Shown in pieces: positions 11,640-22,115 of a stretch of 28,373 nucleotides of DNA (position 1 is its first letter; the number at the start of each line of letters is the position of its first letter). The position numbers and the translations under genes were made by a program. The stretch is from Rhizophlyctis rosea (taxonomy: Eukaryota; Chytridiomycota; Chytridiomycetes; Rhizophlyctidales; Rhizophlyctidaceae). Location of the stretch: the NCBI GenBank assembly GCA_027596075.1, contig JADGJC010000428.1, positions 1 through 28,373 on the forward strand, given 5' to 3'. The notes below the pieces were generated by a model. It was given only the letters and a program-made list of their open reading frames with translations. It made no database searches and was not told the origin of the DNA.

Positions 11640-13605
11640 ATGCGCATCTCTTACGCTCTCCCCTTGGTTCTTTTCACCTCGGTCATGGCAGCCCCAGAGC
11701 CCAAGACTGGCTCTGTCTCCACTCAGTCAAACCACAAGTCCGGCTCGCACTCATCTTGGGGTTACAAGGCCCCGAAGAAGCAGTTGCCTGACAGTTACGA
11801 TTTCAACGTCGAGGAATTGACTATCTCGGACATCCAGACCTATTTCAAGAAGGGCACCTTGACCAGTGCCGAGTTGACCGAGATCTACATTGACCGTATT
11901 GGGCGGTACAACTTTGAGTTGGGCGCTGTTATTGAGATTAATAAGGATGCAATTGATATTGCGCAGAAGTTGGATAAGGAGTACAAGGTTTGTTTTTGAG
12001 AACATTTTACCAATGCCAATTCTCTTATCAACTTTCAAACGACGTTTCAATTCAGGCCGGTAAGATCCGCGGCCCTCTCCACGGTGTCCCCATCCTCTTG
12101 AAGGACAACATCGGTACCGCCGACCGCATGGAGACCACCGCCGGTTCTTGGGCTCTCATCGGTTCCAAGCCCTACCGTGATGCTACTACCGCCGCCAAGC
12201 TCCGTGCCGCCGGTGCCGTCTTATTGGGCAAGGCCAACCTCTCCCAATGGGCCAACTACCGTTCCGGCGCTCCTTACGGTGTCAGCACCAACAGTTGGAG
12301 TTCTCGCGGTGGTTACTGCCACTGCCCTTACAATGTCACGAACAGCTGCTCTGGTTCTAGTGCTGGATCTGGTGCCGCTCCTGCTGGTACCCATCGATGT
12401 GTTGTTATTATCTCATATCCTTTTTCATGCGTGATAATTGACACTAACCATATCACCGCCCACAGCCAATCTCGCCTTCGCCGCCCTCGGCAGTGAAACC
12501 GACGGCTCCATCATCAGCCCCTCCTCCACCAACGGCATCGTCGGCATCAAGCCCACTATCGGTCTAACCTCCTGCGCCGGTGTCGTCCCCATCTCCCACA
12601 CCCAAGACGTCGTCGGCCCCATGGCCCGCACCCTCACCGACGCCGTCAACATCCTCGACGCCATCGCTCAACGCAAAGGCGAAGACCCTTACGACCCCGT
12701 TTACACCGCCCGGTGCAAGGGCAAGATACCAAAAACTTACACGAAGTTCCTGACGAAGAACAGTAAGGGCGCAACGTACTGCGTCGCGCAACAAATGGTC
12801 AACCGCAACACCACAACAATCAACTACCAACGTCCCACCTTCACCACCATCATGGATAAGTTGAAAAAGGACGGCGCGAAGATCAAGTACATCGATATCC
12901 CCACCTACGTCAACTGGACTACGTCTTCCTTCGAGAATACGGTCTTGTCGTTCGAGTTTAAGCAGGACATTAAGAAGTACATCGGGTCGTTGGAGTTTGT
13001 CCCCACCGGTGTGAAGGACTTAGCGGATCTTATCGAGTACAATAAGAAAGATCCCCGCGAGCTGAACAACTACTTCAACCAGACTATCTGGTATGCCAGT
13101 CAAGCTACTACCGACTTGAACGACCCCAAATACGTCAATGCCTTGGCGAAGGACATCGAGTACGCTAAGGGCATTGACAAGGCGTTCAAGCAAAAGAAGT
13201 GTGATGCGATTTTGACTTTGACGAGTGAGTGTCTCGTTCTGCTCAATGCATCTCCGCCGGGGTCTTTTTCCCTCACATCACTTTGGCTCACGCTTCCTTT
13301 CCCCTCAACTAGGTGCCGGAGCCTCAGGTGCAGCAGCAATCGGAGGATACCCCGTCATCACCATCCCCGTCGGTGTCAACACCAACGCCGTCCCCTTCGG
13401 TCTCGCCGCCTTCGGTCCCGCTTGCTCTGAGCCCGGATTGATCCAAGCTGCTTACGCTGTCGAACGTGTGGGTGGTACTCGTACACCGCCTAAGTATCCC
13501 TTCGTTGGTGGACCTAAGAACTGTAAGTAATGGCTTCATCAATCCGGATTTCTCCTGGCTCGTATCCTCATCTGTCTTTTCTCTTCCGCAGACACCGCCT
13601 TCTAA
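11640..13605 (+). CDS. Secreted amidase-signature-family hydrolase
   Basis: Hydrolyses carboxamide bonds; the natural substrate cannot be read from the sequence. Exons are 11640-11987, 12056-12386, 12466-13224, 13313-13522 and 13592-13605, with all four introns (68, 79, 88 and 69 nt) GT-AG and in phase, giving 553 residues. The N-terminus (MRISYALPLVLFTSVMAAPE) is a typical signal peptide, so the enzyme is probably exported. The Ser-cisSer-Lys triad of the family is present: Lys132 in LLKDNIG, cis-Ser near 217-218 in CSGSSAGSGA, and the nucleophile Ser241 in ETDGSI. Family block PISHTQDVVGPMARTLTDAV follows. The last intron begins GTAAGT and ends CCGCAG; if retained, translation stops at TAA after NCK instead of ending NYTAF. 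No lesions were found. No neighbour suggests a pathway. Confidence 0.93.
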
Positions 13606-14725
13606 GTCTCAGTTCAGGCCAGCTTGGCATGAGATAGCGCTCGCACGCTGCTCCCCACAGAAATACCGGAGGATGATTCAAGTCAGTTTCTCATTTCAGC
13701 ATAGCATAGCATAATTGTTTAGCGTCATATGTAGAGATTAGATCACAAGGACCCAATATTACTTGTCTGTAGGCTGTCAATGACACCTCGGACTTAGGCT
13801 GGTACAAACAACATAGTTAGGAATATATTCATGTTCAAGCCTCTTCATAAACCATGATTGTTGTGTTGTTGGGTAATTATGGGATTTTGATGGTGTTTTG
13901 CGAGCGATGCGCGTTATGGAGGTGTGCAGAGATGTTGGAATCTTTCCGCAACAAACTCCACATGCAAGTACATACACGGCTGGGGTCGTCACTTCTTTTC
14001 ATGCAATCGTCTCTGGCGATGGTGAATGCAATTGGTATCAAAAATGCCTCGACAATCAGATGCGATTCGGAGCACTTTGCATGTGAAGATCGGTGATACA
14101 TCCACACCATTGGGCTATGTAAGAACTGTCCGGAATCTCTTTTTGGCCTTCAACGCCGAGTGACTTCGGGATCTTGCCCGCTTGCACGAAAAGAAAGAAT
14201 GCAAGCGTTCGCGACGTTCAAAGACTAAACATCCACTGTGAACCACCAATTGATCTAATTGATAGATACATTGATAGCATTGCAGTAGTGATCAAGTTGA
14301 GCTGGGAAACCGGGGTGGAGACTGATTGATGGATTGAACGTGGCGTCCGACCGTTGTCAATGCTTAGAGGGCATTCCACATAATCCGCGTTGAGTGCATT
14401 GCGAGAGACTTGTGGGCCACTCGATGTCTTTGTTGAAGTTAGAATCTTGAATTACTTTTTCTGATGCTTTCTTTGACCCACACTAAACATACTGAAAACC
14501 ACCACATCTTCCGCTCAGTCAATCTCGACATTGTGTTCTGCGTGGGAGGCCAATACCACGGAACCCATTGACTGCTATGTTGCTATGTTCCTTTTTCCAC
14601 ATCTGCCAGGTTGCGGCATGTTTGCCAGAAGCTCATTCTGCCGTACGGCCAGTCCGAAATGAGTCGGTGCTTTGAGTTCAAGGTTATACAAAAGCTCTCC
14701 TGCTGTTGCTACTAGGAGCAGGAAG
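13606..14725. other. Intergenic stretch, no gene recognised
   Basis: Downstream of the amidase. It includes a short CATAG tandem near 13700 and AT-rich sequence that may hold the poly(A) site. Short frames around 13777-14110 overlap each other on both strands and carry no motif. Confidence 0.45.
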
Positions 14726-14810
14726 AAAAAAAAATCATGTAGAGGCGGGATATGACCTGAGGTCTATTACGCCGCCAAGTTCTTAACTCTTGCACCACAC
14801 CCAAAGGACC
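14726..14810 (-). repeat. tRNA-derived Pol III-like relic (SINE head or tRNA pseudogene)
   Basis: On the minus strand TGGTGCAAGAG (14787-14797) fits the A-box pattern TRGYNNANNNG. About 29 bases on, GGTCATATCCC (14747-14757) is a degenerate B-box. A run of nine T (14726-14734) follows, as a Pol III terminator would. Spacing and order match a tRNA gene, but the flanking acceptor halves do not pair and the T-stem is weak, so it is not a working tRNA. Best read as a tRNA-derived SINE head or decayed tRNA. Confidence 0.5.
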
Positions 14811-15001
14811 TTCCCAGCTGGCATTAGCTAAAATGTATGTAGTGATGCAGAACTCGGCCACTTACATTTTCCCTTGTTCAAATCACCTGCATCGCCTGCC
14901 CGTTCCCGTGATGCGGAATCAGATTGTGCCCGTCAACCTTTTCAGATCGACGCCTACGTCTCACTTCGCACAACCTCCCCTGTTACCCCATTTCCTTCCT
15001 A

Positions 15002-16725
15002 TTATCGAAAATATTCCCAGCGCAGCTCATCTACACTTTGAATTACTCGAATGGTATCCGGATGGTCCTCGCCCAGCATCTCTTTCGCCAGCTTCACGCA
15101 CTCTACGTACGACTCCTCCCCCTCTGCAAGCATTCCTAGTCTATGATACGTTAACCCGACCTGGTGAATGGACAGGATGGTTTGCGGATGATGGATTCCA
15201 AGGGTCCACTGACTGCGTTCGGAGCAGGTTAGTGCGATTTCGTGTGATTCTCGATAGCGGTGATACAGAATATATGGGTTGCTTAGGTTGTACATGGCGA
15301 TGATGGAGTATAGATGATACTGTCCGAATAGACGTTCTGCCTTTTCCACACAGGTCAAACCCAGCGATTCCGCCACAACGAATTTTCCGGGACAGTCGGG
15401 ACGAAGGTTGGTGGTGAAATACCGAGCGTAGTTTGCACTGACGAGGAAGGTTTGTAGGTGGTCCACGGTTCCGCGTCACCATACCGTCCTTGCGCCAGAT
15501 AAAGACTATATAACCTGTTCATCCACAACGCCTGCTCCCATCCCCGGCCCACATCTTTAAGGTGACTGATTTGTGCTATCAAAGCTCCCACGACCCAATC
15601 GAAGAGCAAACGACAGACGTTCTGGTTTAAAAGGCCGAACCCAACCGTAGAACTTATAGCATCACGAATGGCAATCAGGTCGCTCTCCTTCGTGGCTCGA
15701 CTGTCCTCAGATTTGATGGAAGAGATTGCGTGGTAGAATGTGTTGGTTTCGGACAAGAGAGATTGTCGGAAGGCGTCTTCTTGACCTTTGGGCAGGGCGA
15801 TGTGCAGGTCTGATTTGGTGATGGCGCAGGTGAATAGTTCATAAACGCACCATGCCCGACTTGAGGTAATTGGAGCGTTCCATGGGATGCACACCATGAC
15901 AACGTTCCTCATGGCCGAGATCATCTCGACGAACGTCTTCTGCAGCCAATCCGATTCTACCTCTATCCTATTCTGCTGAGGAAGAGAAAATATATCAAGT
16001 CATATGACTGGGTCTTTGTCTTCTGTTTTTTCTTTGCCAGGTTCTCCGAAGAAGTTGTGAACTGCGTCCACAAGATCCAGGAAGTTATACTGCCAGGAAT
16101 GGCTAATGAACCACTTCGCTATGCCCACGTAACTGTGCTCGATTGGAGGGGAAACGCGCCGGTTCCGTTTTGCGGGGGATCTGGAGTTATTCTTACGTTC
16201 CGATGGGGAAAGGGCGTGAAGGTATAGGTATTCACATAGCGAGCCAGGGATGTCACGACGCGTCCTGAGGTAGCGCTCACAGACGTCGGCTGTGGTAAGG
16301 TTGTGCAAGTTGTCGCGGCCCCCGCACTCTTCAAGGAAGAGTTGAAGGTATCCAAGCCGAACGCCGAGGTTTGAGAAAGAATAGACATGGCACTTCTTTT
16401 CGTTCCGTGCAAGCTCGATGAGCTTCAAGTGTACCTTAATGTCGGTATCAAGGGACGTTTCCCATTTGTAGATACGGTTGTCGACTATGGGACGGTGACG
16501 AGGCTTGTTGAGCCTTGCATCATAGACAACCTGCCACGGGAGACCCATGATACTTGAGCCATCAACTCCTTTAGTAATACCATCGTCGTTGACTAGTGTA
16601 TCCAGATATTCGAAAGGTGCGCTAACGAGAAGTGCAGTTTCTCCCTTGCTATCACTTCTTGCTTGTTCAATGGTGGTGTGAGGTGCTGCTTGCGTTTGTG
16701 AGATTGATGGATCATCGACCATCAT
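15002..16725 (-). pseudogene. TIR-like domain + kinesin-light-chain-type TPR protein, broken
   Basis: Intronless. Joined conceptually it is about 574 residues from ATG at 16725 to TAA at 15002. The N-terminal part has the TTADVCERYLR...GSLCEYL block, then FISHSWQYNFLDLVDA near residue 206, and VCIPWNAP...SSRAWCVYEL near 278-297. These correspond to the beta-strand and conserved-loop layout of TIR-like domains. The C-terminal part carries kinesin-light-chain-type TPRs (GRYGDAE, GIHHPQT, GEDHPDT). Such TIR/TPR combinations suggest an intracellular sensing or scaffold protein; function is inferred only. Two lesions: TGA at 16000-16002 (codon 242) where a Trp is expected after DPVI, and a one-base loss near 15463-15475. 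Both sides of each lesion keep family motifs in frame, so the decay is recent or the breaks are assembly errors. Confidence 0.8.
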
Positions 16726-17866
16726 GACTGAACGTATTCGAAAAATGTATCAGTGTCATATACAACACAAAAAATGACTGAAGGTCTGTACCTATCAATT
16801 TCACGGAATGGAATCGGCCGATAGGATTTTGTAATAGGGTTGCTTATACTTTTTATGCACTTCTGCTAACCACAATTCATGGTGAATTTAGTGTATACCT
16901 CCGATAGACTTTCAGAACCACCAGATTTACCGGAGCATTATGGCTTGACACATCCAGCTATTACGGTCGGTTTACAGAAACCTGTCGTTTGAACTTCCGT
17001 AAAATTGGGGTGACGGTTTGCTGGACTAGAATTGGGAAGGCCCAAGGGAAGGCCCAGGCGGACACAGACCTCGGCCAAACGTGGCACGAGTTGGCGTGAT
17101 AGCGTGATAACTTCGCCTGAACCTCGCAAGCCTACGGATTTGTCATCATGCTGGAGGGTCCTATACCTGAATGGCCCGTGGCGGCCTTTCTCGTTCTATA
17201 ACACCACGTTCCTGGGCCCGACAGTGGGCCAGCACATGTGTAATGCGGGGGACATTGATCAACGATGTACACTGAATGGCGCGACCGGAGTTCGCCAAAC
17301 TGCAACACATACGCACAGCGTCGGCGCACCTCTTGACTTGCTGATATTCGGTTCCGAAGTATCCCAGATAGGGAGTGATCTTGTGATAAGTCAAGTAACT
17401 TTCGTGTTGCGAGAGCCCGGTCTTTTCTCTTTTTAGTTGTATGCTCCCTCACCAAAGCAATACGGGAGTGAGAAGGATGAGATAGATATGGGATGCAATA
17501 GGAACGAAGCAGGAACCCTCGGGCAAGCCTGAATATCATAGTCATGGTGCAGTGTGGTGAGTGAAAAGAGGAGCGTGGAACTACCACGGAATGGTTGGGA
17601 AAAGAGAGGCGAAGGTCAGCTTCCAGAGGTGCATGATCGAGTAACAGCCATGCTGCCCGTTTTGCCCACTACGCATGCTTACGACAGTCACAACACCACC
17701 ATCCCATCCAATCAAGCATACGATCACTTCAAATAAATATAGAAAGGAAATATATTCACACGAAAAAGAACAACAACGCAAACATCTTCTCTACCTTCCT
17801 CATCCCACTAACATACAAGAACTCCACTACGTAATCAACAGTCCCATCCCATCCCTAAACACAAAT
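16726..17866. other. Intergenic stretch, no gene recognised
   Basis: Lies between the start of the TIR/TPR gene and the 3' end of the cyclase gene. It has an 11-bp repeat GGGAAGGCCCA twice near 17034-17056, and overlapping 130-150-codon frames on both strands (17032-17436 and 17132-17587) without motifs. AT-rich sequence at 17700-17860 may be the 3' untranslated region of the cyclase. Confidence 0.45.
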
Positions 17867-19825
17867 CTACATTCTTCTTTGCGCATCAATCTGAGCAAAA
17901 GCCTCCAACTCCCCCAATGCGTCATTCAACTCTTCCAACGTCAAGTCATCGACGAACCGTGCGCGTCCGATGCCATCCATGAGGGGTGTTCGTTGGTATC
18001 CTCCGCGACAGGCGGTGGTATCTGCCATTGCCTAATGACATTAAGAAGAGGGGATGAGCATGACGACCAATACGTACCTCGGACACAGTAGGATTTCGTC
18101 AAACATACCTTCTTACACAAACTCTCCGTCATATCAACATGCCAAACATTCAACCCCAACCCCCTGATCAACTTTAGCACTCGTCCCGCCTCCTCCTCAC
18201 TTAGGTATCCTCTTCTTTTGGCCACAACGGTCGTGAAGGCCATATCGATGCAAACCGCTTCGCCGTGGAGGAGGAACCCGCCGTCAAACGGGGAGGGTGT
18301 TTCGTGTTCGGAGATGGTACCGGTATGAGAGGCTAAGGCGCACATTTCGAGACAGGGCGAAAAGGTGTGGCCGTAGTCGACTATGCGGCGGAGGTTGAAT
18401 TCCCAGAGGTTTGGCTATGGGTGGGTGTGTGGGTAAGGACCATGCAACGAATAGCTGACTATAAGCCAAAAACCCGCAATACCAACCTCCAACTCCTCCA
18501 ACATCCCCTGAATAGCCCTCCTCATAATCTGTTCCGCCCCCCTATCCCCAAATCCAACCTCATCCCCACGCTCCACAAACCTCTCCAAAAGCTCAAACAG
18601 CTCCAAATCCTTCACGCACGCCATTTTCAATATCTCCGCCGCGCCGTTGCGGATATGTCTTTGAGGCAGCGTGGCAAGAAAGGCGGAGTCGACGAATACA
18701 GCGAGGGGAGCAGCGTAGGTCCCAATCTTGTTTTTGCCGCCGTTAAGGTTACAGGCGGTTTTGACACCTACGGCGGCGTCGACCATCCCGATGAGGGTGG
18801 TCGGGAGCTTGATGACGGGGGTGTTGCGGCGCCAGAGGTTTGCGGCTAGGCCTACGAGGTCAAGGGTTACGCCGCCGCCGATGGCGATTATGGGTTCGTT
18901 GCGGCTGTGTTTTGGAATGGAGAGAATTGTTGAGTTATGGAAATCGTGATTTCTATACTTTCCACAGATTCCCACACTCACCGGTCGAGGTTAAATGCTT
19001 GCAAGGCAGAACAAATGGAAACGACTTGCGAGTGGTCTTTGTTGGGTTCGTCGGGGATGACGGGGTATATGTGGGTATCGACATCGTGGTGTTCAAAGTA
19101 CTATACGTTGCGTGCATCATATCAGCATTTGCAGTATGCATCATCTTGTGCAGCTCTTTTGATAATTACCTTGCGAATCTTCTCGCCATACAATGTCAAA
19201 ATGTTAGCATCAATAGCCAAGAACCGTCTGGGGCGCTTTCCGTGGTGGGGAGCAATGTATATGTTGTCGTGAAGTTGTGTGGGGAAGCTGGTTGCGTCGA
19301 CAGCTCTTAGGAGTGTCTGAAGGTTATAAGGTAGGTTAGCGAACAGTGCCATGTGGAGATGATCTCCCTTCCCAGCGGGTCAAACACTGATAGTAACAAA
19401 CCTTATTTTCCACATCCAAGATTCCATTTACAATCTCCACGTTGTATTGAACTGGCATGACGGCCGCAACCTTGAATACTCCCTATGATTGATGAAATCG
19501 CGTTGAGATAGAATGCACACACACACACAAGATGCATTTAGCCCACACAACCTACCGAACTCAACCCCTCAACCCCGTTCCCCGCCAATCCATTCAATCC
19601 AGGCCTATTACATTCGCCTCCCGCACTCCGTTGAGCAGTCACCACCCGTTTCTTGGGTGATGCTGCGGGTTTGACTGCATCCTCTGCTGCTGACGCAACC
19701 TGCGCCTTCTGTACGGGGACGCGTCCGGGTGATGCTGGAGGCCGGAAGGTGCGGAGCTTGCGAGAGGGAGAAGAATGTAGGACGTCGACTTCGACGGGGA
19801 GGATTTCCATTTGTGGCGGGGACAT
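17867..19825 (-). CDS. Sugar phosphate cyclase, 2-epi-5-epi-valiolone synthase type
   Basis: Predicted to cyclise sedoheptulose 7-phosphate to 2-epi-5-epi-valiolone with NAD+ and a divalent metal, giving C7-cyclitol precursors. Exons are 19556-19825, 19402-19482, 19170-19316, 18982-19100, 18487-18904, 18109-18414 and 17867-18031; all six introns (69-85 nt) are GT-AG and in phase, giving 501 residues. It belongs to the dehydroquinate-synthase fold: NAD loop GGGVTLDLVG (215-224), PTTLIGMVDAAVG, KNKIGTY, and metal ligands Glu296 (GAAEILK), His361 (DYGHTFSP) and His395 (LLHGEAV). HTFSP with HGEAV, and NLNGGKNKIGTY, fit EEVS better than dehydroquinate synthase or the gadusol-precursor enzyme DDGS, judged from memory of family motifs. 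A 90-residue Pro/Ala/Ser-rich N-terminal extension precedes the catalytic part. No lesions were found. No methyltransferase-oxidoreductase or other cyclitol gene is visible nearby. Confidence 0.88.
19516..19529. repeat. (CA)7 microsatellite
   Basis: Seven CA units lying inside the 73-nt first intron of the cyclase gene. Confidence 0.9.
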
Positions 19826-21461
19826 GATTGTAGTGTGGGAATGGGTGATGAATGAAGTAATGTGATATGCTAAACAGGGTGATGATTGAATGGATGGATG
19901 CTGTATCTGTGTGATGCCCAGTGGCGTGTGAAAGTGTAATATCTCTACTTATGAAGTTCGACTAATCAATGATTTGAAAAACTAAGTATACTGCTGTCGC
20001 CTGCGACCGTGTGAGAGTGATGTGCTGTGCAATCCAAAGCAGAGCGAGGAAAATGGCGGAGGGTGCTGACCCCACACTCCTTTTCTTATTTGTTTGCGGG
20101 CTATCCTTTCCACTTTCACATGTGCGTATGCTGATCGGACATCCTACCATTGAGTATTCCATGATTCCCATGTATACAAGGCGGAAAATCACATTGGGTG
20201 GTGGTTGACTATTCTCCACAATTGGATGGACCCTTAGTACGATGTGTTTACTATACTATGCGTTAATGAAGGCAGGCTACGATATGTCCGAAAGGGCGTC
20301 CATGTCTGTCTACTGGGGAATATCTTGCGATCGGGCAAAAGCGCGGACTATGATGTCATTTACCAAACGTAACAGGTTGGAGCGCTACCTTTCCTGCCAG
20401 TCTTTGACCCGTCGAAAACGTGCATGGATTGGCTGGCTCTTCATTGCCGCAGTCAACGTATGCATTGAGAGAAAGGCGCCTTCATCTTCTTCGCGCGGCG
20501 AGCAGGAGGAGGCTGGGGGTCCGATCTTGAACATACCGAATCTCAGGGACCAGCGGTATCGCATCGAAACGGAGGGTTAAAGGGAACGCGGGCAAGGCCG
20601 TTACAGCCGCCCATTTGCCTTTGTTTATAATCACAAAGGACAGTCAACACAGCTGCAACTCCTCCCAGTCCTCTCAGATCGCAGCGATAGTAACGATTCG
20701 TTGGATTCGGAGCTATAACTCAAAGGGGGTCATATGAGTCCTTCATTATCCATGCGAACCATAGCAGACACTGCAGACCCAATAGCATAACTGCAATCAA
20801 CAAAAAGCCATATGGCATCACATCTAATTTCCCCGCCTCTCGTTCCAACCAACTTCAACCGCGCATTACGACACCTCTGCAGATCCTCATCTAAATGCGG
20901 CTGAAATTGTCCATACTAGGTGGGGAGCTCCCCGTTACCAGCTATCCAAGCACCTGGATGTCATATGCTAACAACGATGAATTGTATGTAGTGAAAGTAG
21001 ATAGTTGACCATCAGCCGCCAAATAATAAGAAACGCGGGCAAGGGTCCTTGCGTTTCGCGACATCAGATCGGCGATCTTGATATATATGACGCATTGTGC
21101 TGGAGGCAAAGCTAGAGGCACAGTGCCAAAAAGTCAAATGGTGTTACGTAAGCAAATTCAACCCTGTTTAACATGTCACTGTAAACAACTTGTATTTTTT
21201 TTTTCTTCGAAAGCAGAGATTGAGCAATTTGCTGAGTAGCAGGAAAGCAAGTGTGTTTGAAAATATTACTCCTGCAATTGAGCAGCTATTGCATATGCTG
21301 AGATGTCTTAGCATCATATAATATGGAAATATGTCTTGTGCATGATTCACAAATGCAAATTGATGCGGGGAGTAGCTTTGTCTATCTTCTATTCCACATT
21401 ACGGGGTGATAGCGTTCGACGATCCTGAGTACCTTAGAACTGGATAACTCATTCCACCCCT
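19826..21461. other. Intergenic stretch, no gene recognised
   Basis: Promoter side of the cyclase and 3' side of the ABCA gene. A 112-codon plus-strand frame at 20242-20580 is Arg/Ser-rich with no recognisable domain. A TATATATG stretch near 21080 and a T9 run near 21187 are unassigned. No gene is supported. Confidence 0.45.
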
Positions 21462-22115
21462 CTATACCGCCATTTCATCCATATCATGCCCTTCTTTATC
21501 ACTCCCTGCTTCAAACACTCGGGACAAACCTAGCCACTCAACAGCCACATTCCTCGGCCAAACTGCACATCGCCGCAACAAAATGCATGCCTGCGGGAAT
21601 CCGAAGAGACTCGCGATGCCAAGCATGAGACCCACGGCGGCGAACATCAGGAGCAGTTTCAGAATGACAAAGTATAGGACTTCGCGCTTCGTTTGTGCAT
21701 CGAGGAAAAGGGGATTTGCCATTTTCCAGAAACCTGGGGGGTTGATTGGAGCCGGCCGGAATTGAGATTGCCATGAGCGGATGTTGCGAGGTAATGGGGG
21801 ACCGCAGAGTGCGATCTGTAGTGCCAGCTCAGCTTTTGATAGGCCTCTGGGAAAGGGATCGGATTTGGGTCGGCACATATGAAATGGGATATGAGGCAAG
21901 AACCCTGAAGTCAAACTCCCTCCCCGACTCACCGTAACAACGATATAGTTCCACGACAGAACAAGATTCCCAATGGTGGCACCACCATCATAAAAACTGA
22001 CGTGATATATGCACTCAGCGCAACCGCCCATACGAGTAAGCTCCACACAGGCATGACAATCAAAAGTGTAGAAATGGGGGTCCAAGTGAATCCCTCCCTC
22101 CAAATCTCCCAATAA
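21462..22115 (-). other. C-terminal membrane module of the ABCA-type protein
   Basis: About 190 residues after NBD2, split by an 86-nt GT-AG intron (21847-21932). They include TPISTLLIVMPVWSLLVW and following hydrophobic segments, then NPLFLDAQTKREVLYFVILK and a further membrane helix. ABCA proteins normally end soon after NBD2. The two halves, each an aromatic/Thr-containing lead-in followed by a membrane helix, faintly recall the bacterial two-helix sensor domain of histidine kinases; that comparison is inference only. Confidence 0.5.

Noticed and set aside
17867..19825. Reading the cyclase as the dehydroquinate synthase part of AROM
   Set aside because: No EPSP synthase or other AROM domains follow, the ligand loops differ from DHQS, and a stop closes the gene after the cyclase domain.
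17867..19825. Reading the cyclase as DDGS of the mycosporine pathway
   Set aside because: DDGS proteins, as I recall, have GHTWSP and HGHAV loops; here they are GHTFSP and HGEAV, and no O-methyltransferase or ATP-grasp gene is adjacent. Not fully excluded without a phylogeny.
20242..20580. 112-codon plus-strand frame between cyclase and ABCA
   Set aside because: No recognisable domain, start context or splice structure.
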